Assembly: GCA_028869395.1 (NCBI GenBank)
Contig: JAGWSE010000105.1
Span: 1-16,655, forward strand
Length of the DNA stretch: 16,655 bases
Origin: Alphaproteobacteria bacterium
GTDB lineage: Bacteria > Pseudomonadota > Alphaproteobacteria > Caulobacterales > Caulobacteraceae
Reading direction: 5' to 3'
This document shows, one piece after another, positions 1 through 5,762 of the stretch. How positions within the stretch are numbered: the first letter of the stretch is position 1; each line of letters begins with the position of its first letter. The position numbers were made by a program, and so were the translations under genes. The notes below the pieces were generated by a model that had not been told where the DNA came from, ran no database searches, and was given only the letters and a program-made list of their open reading frames with translations.

Positions 1-1
1 C

Positions 2-1132
2 CGCCATGGCCCGCTGCGCGTGGGCGGCGAGCTGTTCGACAGCCGGGGCTATCTGGAACGGCCGAACTCCTCGGTCTCGACCGCGGAGGTCAACGCCCTT
101 GAGCTCGGGCAGGCCTACCTCGCCTGGGACTACGGCGGTCCGGGCGACGCGGTGGCCGCGGGCCGGTTCACCATGGACGACGGCTCGCGGCGGCTGATCG
201 CCCGCAACCTGTTCCGCAACACGATCAACGCGTTCACCGGCGTGCGCCTCGACTGGCGCGGAGAGAAGGATGCGGCGCGCCTGTTCTGGACCATGCCGCA
301 GATCCGTGAGCCGGACGATGCGCAAGGCATCCGCGCCAACCGCATCCGCTGGGACCACGAAAGCCTCGATCAGCAGTTCTTCGGTGGCTCCTACACCCAC
401 GCGCTGGCCGGGGGCGCGAGCGTCGAGATCTATGGCTATGGCCTGACGGAACGGGATTCGCCTGGGCGGCCGACGCGCAACCGGCGGCTGTTCACGACGG
501 GGGTGTGGGTCTACCGGGCGCCGAGGCCGGGCCGCCTCGACTACGAGATCGAGGCCATCTACCAGACCGGGCGCGAACGGCGCTCGACCCGGCCCACCGA
601 TCTCCAGGACCTGCAGGTCGGCGCCTACTTCGTTCACGCCGAGATCGGGCGGAGGTTCCGCGCGGCGTGGAGCCCCAGGCTCGCGCTGCAGTACGACCAG
701 GCGAGCGGCGACGACGGGCGGCCGGGCCACTACGGCCGCTTCGACACCTTGTTCGGCGCGCGGCGCGGCGAGTACGGCCCGACCAGCCTGTGGGGCGCGG
801 TGCAGCGGGCCAACCTGCGTTCGCCGGGGGTGAGGCTCGAGGTCAGGCCGGACAGGCGCTGGGACGGCTTCGCCGCGGTGCGCGGGCTGTGGCTGGACAG
901 CCCGACCGACAGCTTCGCCGCGACGGGGGTGCAGGATCCCTCCGGCCGCTCCGGCCGGTTCGCGGGCGAGCAGGCCGAGGTCCGCGCCCGATACTGGCTG
1001 GTCCCCAAGGCGGTGCGGCTCGAAGCCGGAACGGCGTGGCTGTTCAAGGGACGTTTCCTGAAGGATGCGCCGAACGCGCCGAAGGACGGCGACAGCCGCT
1101 ACGCCTATGTCGACGCGACCTGTCGCTTCTGA
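2..1132 (+). CDS. Alginate export family outer-membrane beta-barrel protein (5' end missing)
   Basis: The reading frame is open from base 2 and stops with TGA at 1130-1132, so the N-terminus and signal peptide lie outside the window; the first GTG (base 20) is internal. The roughly 376 visible residues show the hallmark stretch of the alginate_exp family: GQAYLAWDYG, then GRFTMDDGSRRLIARNLFRN, then INAFTGVRLDW. After that come alternating short polar/aromatic segments, as in a beta-barrel, and a second family-like part, TRNRRLFTTG. The chain ends in Phe (DATCRF), the usual outer-membrane-protein C-terminus recognised by the BAM machinery. Members are predicted porin-like channels for anionic sugars or other small solutes; despite the name, most have no link to alginate. 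The substrate cannot be inferred because no carbohydrate genes are adjacent. Family assignment is strong, function weak. Confidence 0.85.
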   Translation, partial: RHGPLRVGGELFDSRGYLERPNSSVSTAEVNALELGQAYLAWDYGGPGDAVAAGRFTMDDGSRRLIARNLFRNTINAFTGVRLDWRGEKDAARLFWTMPQIREPDDAQGIRANRIRWDHESLDQQFFGGSYTHALAGGASVEIYGYGLTERDSPGRPTRNRRLFTTGVWVYRAPRPGRLDYEIEAIYQTGRERRSTRPTDLQDLQVGAYFVHAEIGRRFRAAWSPRLALQYDQASGDDGRPGHYGRFDTLFGARRGEYGPTSLWGAVQRANLRSPGVRLEVRPDRRWDGFAAVRGLWLDSPTDSFAATGVQDPSGRSGRFAGEQAEVRARYWLVPKAVRLEAGTAWLFKGRFLKDAPNAPKDGDSRYAYVDATCRF

Positions 1133-1135
1133 GCA

Positions 1136-1153
1136 GGCGGGCTCGGGCCCGCC
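1136..1153. terminator. GC-rich hairpin between convergent genes
   Basis: A perfect 7-bp stem (GGCGGGC / GCCCGCC) closes a TCGG tetraloop three bases after the stop of the porin gene and 34 bases before the end of the convergent leftward operon. There is no T-run on either side, so it is at best a weak or Rho-assisted bidirectional terminator or an mRNA 3'-end stabiliser. Confidence 0.45.
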
Positions 1154-1187
1154 GGAGGTTGCGCGCGCGACGCCGCCGCCGCGGACC

Positions 1188-1598
1188 CTAGGCGTCCGGC
1201 AGGTCGTCGGGGTTGATGGCGCGGACAACGAGGTCGCGCCAGGCGGGGTCGGTGTCGTCGACGAGGTCGACGTCCTCCATCAGGGCCACGGCCGAGGAGC
1301 CGTCCGGCAGGATCAGGCCCAGGACCTCGAACGGCTCGCCGTCGGCGCCGACATGGACCTCGGCCTGCACGGCGACGGCGGCCTGTTCGCCGTCCTCCTC
1401 CCACCAGATCACCGGCTGCGGCAGGGCCATGACGAGTGGGCGAGGCTCGGCCGTATCGGCCAGGGCGAAGACGGCGCGGCGGGCCTGGACGTCGTCCAGG
1501 GTGGCGACCGCGCCGGTGAAGGCCGGCAGGCGCGACCAGTCGTCGACGTCGAAGCCGCCGCCGTCGTCCGGGTCCTCGTCGTCGGGCAGATCGCTCAC
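1188..1598 (-). CDS. Acidic hypothetical protein, 136 aa
   Basis: No family recognised. The start is a GTG at 1598, four bases after the stop of the upstream DUF3606 gene, so it looks like the last gene of a three-gene leftward operon. The product is strongly acidic, with an Asp-rich N-terminus (MSDLPDDEDPDDGG). The middle alternates hydrophobic and polar residues (PVIWWEEDGEQAAVAVQ, then EPFEVLGLILPDG), suggesting a small all-beta or alpha/beta cytoplasmic fold. There is no signal peptide, membrane span or cysteine cluster. Two longer rightward frames overlap it, but the leftward frame has the G/C-rich third positions and the tight spacing to real neighbours, so I prefer it. Function unknown. 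Confidence 0.65.
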   Translation of the reverse strand: MSDLPDDEDPDDGGGFDVDDWSRLPAFTGAVATLDDVQARRAVFALADTAEPRPLVMALPQPVIWWEEDGEQAAVAVQAEVHVGADGEPFEVLGLILPDGSSAVALMEDVDLVDDTDPAWRDLVVRAINPDDLPDA

Positions 1599-1602
1599 CG
1601 GA

Positions 1603-1785
1603 TCAGCGCTTCTTGCCGAGCTCGGCGGCGATGTCCTTGGTCAGCCGCCCCACCTTCCGATGCGCGGCGGTGATCTGGTCGCGGGTGACGCCCCAGCGCT
1701 TCATCCAGTACTCGACGGCCTTGCGCTCGGAGAGGTCGAGGCGCTCCTTGTCGATGAATCCGCGCTTGTCCTTGAGCCCGGCCAC
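1603..1785 (-). CDS. DUF3606 domain-containing protein
   Basis: The 60-aa product begins VAGLKDKRGFIDKERLDLSE and continues with EYWMKRWGVTRDQITAAH, which is the DUF3606 pattern: an FIDKERI-like opening followed by a WxxxxGVTxxxLxxAVxxVG helical part. The whole protein is the domain, the usual family length of about 60 residues. I chose the GTG at 1785 because it overlaps the stop of the preceding gene by one base (TAGTG), implying translational coupling; the frame continues upstream to an ATG at 1965, but that part is the out-of-frame shadow of the neighbouring small gene. The role of DUF3606 proteins is not established; they are small, soluble and common in alphaproteobacteria. Confidence 0.85.
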   Translation of the reverse strand: MAGLKDKRGFIDKERLDLSERKAVEYWMKRWGVTRDQITAAHRKVGRLTKDIAAELGKKR

Positions 1786-1949
1786 TACTTCTTCAGCCAC
1801 GGCTTGGAGGCGCCGGCCTTCATGGCCGCCGACCCGCGCTGCACCTTGCCGGCCGCAGGTCCCTTGCGGCGCGCATCCAGCGCAGCCTTCTTGAGGCGCA
1901 GGGCGCGCTGCATGGGGGTCTCGTCGGGATCGTCCGGGCGTTCGTCCAT
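1785..1949 (-). CDS. Small basic hypothetical protein, 54 aa
   Basis: A short frame from ATG 1949 to TAG 1785. The product starts acidic (MDERPDDPDE), continues with an amphipathic basic helix (MQRALRLKKAALDARRKG) and ends KVQRGSAAMKAGASKPWLKK. The C-terminal part resembles small conserved Caulobacterales proteins I have seen annotated as hypothetical, but I cannot name a family. Support for it being real: good codon use, its stop overlapping the GTG start of the DUF3606 gene by one base, and its position as first gene of the leftward operon. The Lys/Arg-rich tail suggests nucleic-acid or ribosome association, which is inference only. Confidence 0.7.
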   Translation of the reverse strand: MDERPDDPDETPMQRALRLKKAALDARRKGPAAGKVQRGSAAMKAGASKPWLKK

Positions 1950-2062
1950 GGCTGCGACTTAGCACGCGCCGCCTCGCGGGTGTGAGCGCGCAGCGAAAAA
2001 GGCGCCTTCCCCCTGCCCTTGACCGCCCTAGCGTAAGCGCGCGTCGTGATCCCCGCCAAGGT

Positions 2063-2069
2063 GGGAGGA
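2063..2069 (+). promoter_or_regulatory. Ribosome binding site fixing the ALDH start
   Basis: GGGAGGA lies six bases before ATG 2076. This strong site selects 2076 over the in-frame GTG at 2046, which lacks one. The divergent intergenic stretch 1950-2075 also contains the perfect palindrome AAGGCGCCTT (1999-2008) and a TTGACCG (2019-2025) resembling a -35 element, but I see no matching -10 for it. Confidence 0.75.
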
Positions 2070-2075
2070 CGTGAC

Positions 2076-3494
2076 ATGGACATGCAGGGCGTGCTGGCGC
2101 GGCAGAAGGCTGCGCACTTGCGCGACGGGGCCCCGTCGGCGCAGCAGAGGATCGACCGGATCGACCGCTGCATCCAGCTGTTGATCGATCACCGCAAGGG
2201 GATCGAGGAGGCGCTGAACGAGGACTTCGGCTCGCGCTCCAAGGAGGCGACGGCGTTCACCGACGTGGCGGGCTCGATCGGCCCGCTGAAGCACGCGCGC
2301 GAGCACCTGGCCAAGTGGATGCGGCCGGAGAAGCGCAAGACGTCGCCGGCGCTGCTGGGCCTGTTCGGGGCCAAGGCGGAAGTGCGCTTCCAGCCGAAGG
2401 GCGTGGTGGGGGTGATCAGCCCGTGGAACTTCCCGGTGAACCTGACCTTCACGCCCCTGGCCGGCATCCTGGCGGCGGGCAACCGGGCGATGATCAAGCC
2501 CAGCGAGTACACGCCGGCGACTTCCGAGCTGATGAAGACGATGTTCTCGAGCGTCTTCTCCGAGGAGGAGATCGCCGTGGTGACCGGCGGCCCGGAGGTG
2601 GGCGAGGCCTTCGCGCATCTTCCGTTCGACCACCTGATCTTCACCGGGGCGACCTCCATCGCCAGGCACGTGATGCGAGCGGCGGCGGAGAACCTGGTGC
2701 CGGTGACCCTGGAGCTGGGCGGCAAGAGCCCTGTGATCCTGGGCAAGGGCGCCGACGTCTCGACCGCCGCGGCGCGGATCATGAACGGCAAGACGCTGAA
2801 CGCCGGGCAGATCTGCCTCGCGCCCGACTACGTGATGGCGCCGGCGGGCCAAGTGGACGGGTTCGTGGCCGCGGCCCAGGCCTCGGTCGCCAAGATGTTC
2901 CCGACCATCAAGGACAACCCCGACTACACCGCCATCGTGGCGCAGCGGCATTACGAGCGCATCCGCGGCTACCTGGACGACGCCAAGGCCAAGGGCGCGC
3001 GGATCGTGGAGCTGAACCCGGCCGGCGAGGACTTCTCCCAGCAGGAGCACCGCAAGATCCCGCCGACGCTGGTGCTGGAGCCCACGCCGGACATGAAGGT
3101 CATGCAGGAGGAGATCTTCGGGCCCGTCCTGCCGGTGAAGAGCTATCGCTCCGTCGAGGAGGCGATCGAGTTCGTGAACGGCCGCGACCGGCCGCTGGGG
3201 CTCTACTACTTCGGCGACGACGAGGCCGAGCGCGAGACGGTGCTGGCGCACACCACCTCGGGCGGGGTGACCGTCAACGACGTGATCTTCCACGTGGCCC
3301 AGGAGGACCTGCCGTTCGGCGGGATCGGGCCCTCGGGGATGGGCAGCTATCACGGCGAGGACGGCTTCCGCGAGTTCAGCCACAGGAAGGCGATCTACAC
3401 CCAGCTGAAGAAGGACATCGGGCCGCTGACGGCGCTGCGGCCGCCCTACGGCGCGGGCATCCGCAAGTATCTGGACGGCCAGATGAAGCGGTGA
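2076..3494 (+). CDS. calB: Coniferyl aldehyde dehydrogenase-type NAD(P)-dependent aldehyde dehydrogenase
   Basis: The 472-aa product is a complete ALDH-superfamily enzyme, oxidising an aldehyde to its acid with NAD(P)+. Visible motifs: ISPWNFPVN (cofactor site, about 115-122), KPSEYTP (141-147), FTGAT (189-193), catalytic base E213 in LELGGKSP, catalytic nucleophile C247 in NAGQICLAPDY, EEIFGP (345-350) and PFGGIGPSGMG (413-423). The N-terminal part (DRIDRCIQLLIDHR, EALNEDFGSRS) and the C-terminal FREFSHRKAIY match proteins annotated as coniferyl aldehyde dehydrogenase (CalB), which turns coniferyl aldehyde into ferulate in lignin-monomer degradation. Many close relatives act on aliphatic or other aromatic aldehydes, and no ferulate-pathway genes are adjacent, so substrate and symbol are tentative. 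It is transcribed alone. Confidence 0.85.
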   Translation: MDMQGVLARQKAAHLRDGAPSAQQRIDRIDRCIQLLIDHRKGIEEALNEDFGSRSKEATAFTDVAGSIGPLKHAREHLAKWMRPEKRKTSPALLGLFGAKAEVRFQPKGVVGVISPWNFPVNLTFTPLAGILAAGNRAMIKPSEYTPATSELMKTMFSSVFSEEEIAVVTGGPEVGEAFAHLPFDHLIFTGATSIARHVMRAAAENLVPVTLELGGKSPVILGKGADVSTAAARIMNGKTLNAGQICLAPDYVMAPAGQVDGFVAAAQASVAKMFPTIKDNPDYTAIVAQRHYERIRGYLDDAKAKGARIVELNPAGEDFSQQEHRKIPPTLVLEPTPDMKVMQEEIFGPVLPVKSYRSVEEAIEFVNGRDRPLGLYYFGDDEAERETVLAHTTSGGVTVNDVIFHVAQEDLPFGGIGPSGMGSYHGEDGFREFSHRKAIYTQLKKDIGPLTALRPPYGAGIRKYLDGQMKR

Positions 3495-3512
3495 GGCCTC
3501 CTTCCCCGCCGG

Positions 3513-3681
3513 TCCCCGAGAAATCGGGGATCCGCGCGGGGCGAGGTTCGCGCGCCGCGAGCGCGGAGCAATCCTGATCGACTTCCCTGATCGACTTCGC
3601 AGGCGAAGCTCAGCTTGGATCCGCCTTCGCGGGGACGAGCGGTCATTCGGATCAAGCCTGGGTCCCCGGATTGGCGGGGAC
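3513..3681. repeat. Cluster of REP-like GC-rich hairpins
   Basis: The 201-base gap between the ALDH gene and the convergent DUF1476 gene is filled with repeat-like modules. Module 1: TCCCCGA-GAAA-TCGGGGA (3513-3530), a perfect 7-bp stem with a GNRA-type loop. Module 2: GGATCCGCCTTCGCGGGGAC (about 3617-3636), with a short CCGC/GCGG stem. Module 3: GTCCCCG-GATTGG-CGGGGAC (3662-3681), a perfect 7-bp stem. Modules 2 and 3 are flanked by inverted copies of a TTGGATC/GATCAAG-like tail. The pattern of C4-loop-G4 hairpins with GGATC and CTGGGTCCC flanks resembles dispersed intergenic REP-type elements of alphaproteobacteria. They may also stabilise or terminate the convergent transcripts. Confidence 0.6.
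3573..3598 (+). repeat. Perfect tandem duplication of 13 bases
   Basis: CCTGATCGACTTC occurs twice head to tail (3573-3585 and 3586-3598) between the first and second hairpin modules. It probably arose by slippage or by rearrangement at the repeat cluster; no function is evident. Confidence 0.7.
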
Positions 3682-3695
3682 GCGCGGCGGACGGG

Positions 3696-4019
3696 CTACT
3701 TGCCCGTCTTCACCTCTTCGCGGGCCTGGGCGAGGAGCTCGGCCATCTTCATGCGCACGTCGCCTTCGGTGACCTGGACGCCGGCGCCCTTGAGATCCTC
3801 GAACACCTTGCGCAGCACGTCCTCGTCGCCGGGCAGGTCGAAGTCGGACTTGACCACCGCCTGGGCATATTCGGTCACGTGCTGGCCCTCCAGCCCCATC
3901 AGGCCGGCGGCCCAGCGGCCGAGGGCGCGGTTCCGGCGCACCGCGGCCTTGAACTCCTGTTCCTGATCGAGCTCGAACTTCTTTTCGAACGCCCGTTCAC
4001 GATCGTCGAAGGTGGTCAT
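3696..4019 (-). CDS. DUF1476 family protein, F1Fo-ATPase inhibitor subunit zeta
   Basis: The 107-aa product (MTTFDDRERAFEKKFELDQE...) is a full-length DUF1476 protein. In Paracoccus denitrificans the homologue is the zeta subunit, whose N-terminal helix blocks ATP hydrolysis by F1. Recognisable parts are the FDDRERAFEKKF opening, EFKAAVRRNRALGRWAAGLMG (split here at about residues 22-42) and the C-terminal VTEGDVRMKMAELL. It is soluble and mostly alpha-helical, and expected at the inner face of the cytoplasmic membrane when bound to F1. The frame extends 16 codons further upstream, but ATG 4019 gives the family N-terminus and has GGAG seven bases ahead. It is transcribed alone, divergently from purC. 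Inhibitory strength varies between alphaproteobacteria, so the physiological role here is inferred. Confidence 0.9.
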   Translation of the reverse strand: MTTFDDRERAFEKKFELDQEQEFKAAVRRNRALGRWAAGLMGLEGQHVTEYAQAVVKSDFDLPGDEDVLRKVFEDLKGAGVQVTEGDVRMKMAELLAQAREEVKTGK

Positions 4020-4106
4020 CGGGTCTCCGGATGGCGCAGATGGCGGCGCACCCCATATCCTGAGCACAAAGGCGCGGCAATCGAAAGGCGGGACGATGCG
4101 CCTCGT

Positions 4107-4135
4107 TTGCGTGAGGACCTGTCCTCCGCTAATTT
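4107..4135 (+). promoter_or_regulatory. Candidate purC promoter with a palindromic spacer
   Basis: TTGCGTG (4107-4113) is followed after 14 bases by GCTAATTT (4128-4135), a good fit to the Caulobacter housekeeping pattern TTGACGS-N(10-14)-GCTANAWC. The bases just before the -10 form the inverted repeat GAGGAC-CT-GTCCTC (4113-4126), a possible operator between the two boxes. A start site near 4142 would give a leader of about 108 bases before purC. This is by eye, without start-site data. Confidence 0.45.
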
Positions 4136-4172
4136 CCGGCCGCCTGATATGGGCGAGAGGCCGAGTCGGACC

Positions 4173-4203
4173 CGCGCGCGAGGGATCAGCCGCGCGCGTT
4201 TTT
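4173..4203 (+). terminator. Intrinsic-terminator-like hairpin in the purC leader
   Basis: CGCGCGCG (4173-4180), a 10-base loop (AGGGATCAGC), CGCGCGCG (4191-4198), then TTTTT (4199-4203). An all-GC 8-bp stem followed directly by five T residues has the classic intrinsic-terminator form, and it points toward purC, ending 46 bases before its start codon. Since DUF1476 diverges from here, no nearby gene ends at this point. It is therefore either an attenuator in the purC leader or an insulator against transcription from further left. A weaker upstream hairpin (4138-4162, GGCC arms) could take part in alternative folding. The rest of the 230-base gap 4020-4249 contains only the candidate promoter and the purC ribosome site (AGAAGG at 4235-4240). 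Confidence 0.55.
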
Positions 4204-4249
4204 CATTCCGCCGACCGGCGAGCCCCGCCCACGGAGAAGGCTTTCAAAG

Positions 4250-5005
4250 ATGACCCGCCGTAAGAAGATCTACGAGGGCAAGGCCAAGATCCTCTACGAA
4301 GGTCCTGAGCCCGGCACCCTGATCCAGTACTTCAAGGACGACACCACGGCCTTCGACGCGACCAAGAAGGCGGTTCTGGAAGGCAAAGGCGTCATCAACA
4401 ACCGGATCAGCGAATACGTGATGACCCGGTTGAACTCGATCGGGGTGCAGAACCACTTCATCAAGCGGCTGAACCTGCGCGAACAACTGATCCGCGAAGT
4501 GGAGATCATTCCGCTGGAGGTGGTGTGCCGCAACATCGCGGCCGGGTCCTTCTCCAACCGCTTCGGCGTGCCGGAGGGCCAGGCCCTGCCCCGCTCGATC
4601 ATCGAATTCTACCTGAAGGACGACAAGCTGCACGACCCGATGGTGGCCGAGGAGCACATCACTGCGTTCAACTGGGCCTCGACCCAGGAGATCGACGACA
4701 TGATGGCGCTGACGCTCAGGGTGAACGACTTCCTGTCGGGGATGTTCGGCGCCGTCGGCATCACGCTGGTCGACTTCAAGATCGAGTTCGGGCGGATCTG
4801 GGAGAACGACTACGCCCGGATCATCCTGGCCGACGAGATCTCCCCCGACAGCTGCCGTCTGTGGGACAGCGCGACCAACGAGAAGCTGGACAAGGACCGC
4901 TTCCGCAGGGACCTGGGAAACGTGATCGAGAGCTACACCGAAGTGGCGCGCCGCCTCGGGATCATGAAGGAGATGCCCACGGTGATCCAGGGAGGCCTCC
5001 ACTAA
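4250..5005 (+). CDS. purC: Phosphoribosylaminoimidazole-succinocarboxamide (SAICAR) synthase
   Basis: PurC joins CAIR and L-aspartate with ATP to form SAICAR in de novo purine synthesis (cytosol). The 251-aa length is normal for the bacterial enzyme. Motifs in order: KKIYEGKAKILYEG (5-18, nucleotide-binding glycine-rich strand), DTTAFDATKK (31-40), GVINNRISEYV (47-57), IPLEVVCRNIAAGSFSNRFG (87-106), LVDFKIEFGR (173-182) and LADEISPDSCRLWD (193-206), the last two being the conserved ligand-binding signatures. AGAAGG nine bases upstream supports ATG 4250. The stop TAA overlaps the ATG of purS (TAATG), so the two are translationally coupled. It heads the purine block and may be controlled by the leader hairpin upstream. 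Confidence 0.97.
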   Translation: MTRRKKIYEGKAKILYEGPEPGTLIQYFKDDTTAFDATKKAVLEGKGVINNRISEYVMTRLNSIGVQNHFIKRLNLREQLIREVEIIPLEVVCRNIAAGSFSNRFGVPEGQALPRSIIEFYLKDDKLHDPMVAEEHITAFNWASTQEIDDMMALTLRVNDFLSGMFGAVGITLVDFKIEFGRIWENDYARIILADEISPDSCRLWDSATNEKLDKDRFRRDLGNVIESYTEVARRLGIMKEMPTVIQGGLH

Positions 5006-5244
5006 TGAAAGCCAAGGTGCACGTGTTCCTGAAGCCCGGCGTGCTGGACGTGCAGGGCAAGGCGGTCGAGCAGGCGCTGCACGGGCTGGGCTGGCCCGAC
5101 GTGGGCCATGTCCGGGTCGGCAAGACCATCGAGTTCGACGTCGGCGCCAAGGATGCGGCCGCCGCCGAGGCCGAGGTGAAGGCGATGTGCGAGAAGCTCC
5201 TGGCCAACACCGTGATCGAAAGCTACCGCGTCGAGGTGGCTTAG
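5005..5244 (+). CDS. purS: Phosphoribosylformylglycinamidine synthase subunit PurS
   Basis: The 79-aa PurS is the small structural subunit that bridges PurL and PurQ in the three-part FGAM synthase, helping to channel ammonia. The sequence MKAKVHVFLKPGVLDVQGKA is the standard opening, followed by LGWPDVGHVRVGKTIEFDV and ending in VIESYRVEV; length and motifs match the family throughout. The start overlaps the purC stop by one base, with GGAGG at 4991-4995 inside the end of purC. PurQ usually follows PurS directly in alphaproteobacteria; here an extra lipoprotein-like gene and a palindromic repeat intervene. Confidence 0.96.
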   Translation: MKAKVHVFLKPGVLDVQGKAVEQALHGLGWPDVGHVRVGKTIEFDVGAKDAAAAEAEVKAMCEKLLANTVIESYRVEVA

Positions 5245-5257
5245 GCATGCGCCCCCA

Positions 5258-5356
5258 CAGGGGGAGCTGTCGCGAAGCGACTGAGGGGGTCGAGGGGCGG
5301 AGCTGATGGGCTCGTGGGCTTCAACCCCCTCCGACCCTCCGGGTCACCTCCCCCTG
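5258..5356. repeat. Nested palindromic intergenic repeat
   Basis: About 100 bases with four paired elements: outer arms CAGGGGGAG (5258-5266) and CTCCCCCTG (5348-5356); inner arms AGGGGGT (5284-5290) and ACCCCCT (5324-5330); and two local hairpins, GTCGC-GAA-GCGAC (5269-5281) and GACCC-TCC-GGGTC (5333-5345). The outer, inner and local stems form one nested fold. The composition (GGGGGAGCTGTCGCGAAGCG...) resembles a dispersed repeat seen in many Caulobacterales intergenic regions. It begins 13 bases after purS and runs into the start of the following coding frame. It could act as an mRNA processing or partial termination site between purS and purQ. Confidence 0.7.
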
Positions 5357-5725
5357 AAGGGAGGATTTCTGATCGGGCTGCTTGCCCTGGGCGCCTGTTC
5401 GCCCAAGGCCGCCGCGCCGGCGGCGGGGCCGGTGCAGCTGGATTGCGCGGTCCCGTTCGAGACGCTGAAGGCGAAGATCGTGGCCCAGCCGCATCTCGTG
5501 CCCGCGCCGAAGGATCCGGCCGAGCCCTACCGCTTCTATTCCACCGACGACCAGTCGACGTCCTATCTGATCACCGAGCCCGGCGCGCCGGGTCATCCGG
5601 CGATCATGATCCAGCGGGCGTTGCCCGGCGGGGTGAAGACCACCGGCTGCGCGTATGGCGACAAACAAGGCTACGCTCAGCTGCTGGCCTACCTGGACAG
5701 CCTGAAGACGTGGACGCGGAAGTGA
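5306..5725 (+). CDS. Putative lipoprotein, hypothetical
   Basis: The frame from ATG 5306 encodes 139 aa. A lipobox is visible as LALGAC (Cys at residue 31), preceded by a short hydrophobic run (FLIGLLAL) and one Lys, so the product is probably an envelope lipoprotein starting CSPKAAAPAAGP. The mature part (about 109 aa) has two further cysteines (VQLDCAVPFE, KTTGCAYGDKQ) that could form a disulfide, plus YRFYSTDDQSTSYLITEPG; no family recognised. The start is uncertain: ATG 5306 and the first ~16 codons lie inside the palindromic repeat, and no good ribosome site precedes it. A GGGAGGA at 5360-5366 sits just before a CTG, which would give an unusually short signal peptide. It interrupts purS-purQ and has no evident purine role. 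Confidence 0.65.
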   Translation: MGSWASTPSDPPGHLPLKGGFLIGLLALGACSPKAAAPAAGPVQLDCAVPFETLKAKIVAQPHLVPAPKDPAEPYRFYSTDDQSTSYLITEPGAPGHPAIMIQRALPGGVKTTGCAYGDKQGYAQLLAYLDSLKTWTRK

Positions 5726-5762
5726 TCGGACCTTATGTGAGCGCCCCCAAGAGAAGGACACC

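Noticed and set aside
1213..1962. A 249-aa rightward frame over the three small leftward genes.
   Set aside because: Ser/Thr/Arg-rich shadow; the leftward frames include a clear DUF3606 domain and stop/start overlaps.
1603..1965. DUF3606 gene starting at ATG 1965, giving 120 aa.
   Set aside because: The extra N-terminus is the out-of-frame translation of the 54-aa gene; GTG 1785 gives the normal family length and an overlapping stop.
2028..3383. A 451-aa frame antisense to the aldehyde dehydrogenase.
   Set aside because: His/Arg/Gly-rich composition and no recognisable motifs, against a complete ALDH on the other strand.
4136..4172. ZTP-riboswitch-like sequence (CCGCCTG...GGGCG) in the purC leader.
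   Set aside because: Only a short G/C string is similar; the conserved core elements of the ZTP riboswitch are not visible.
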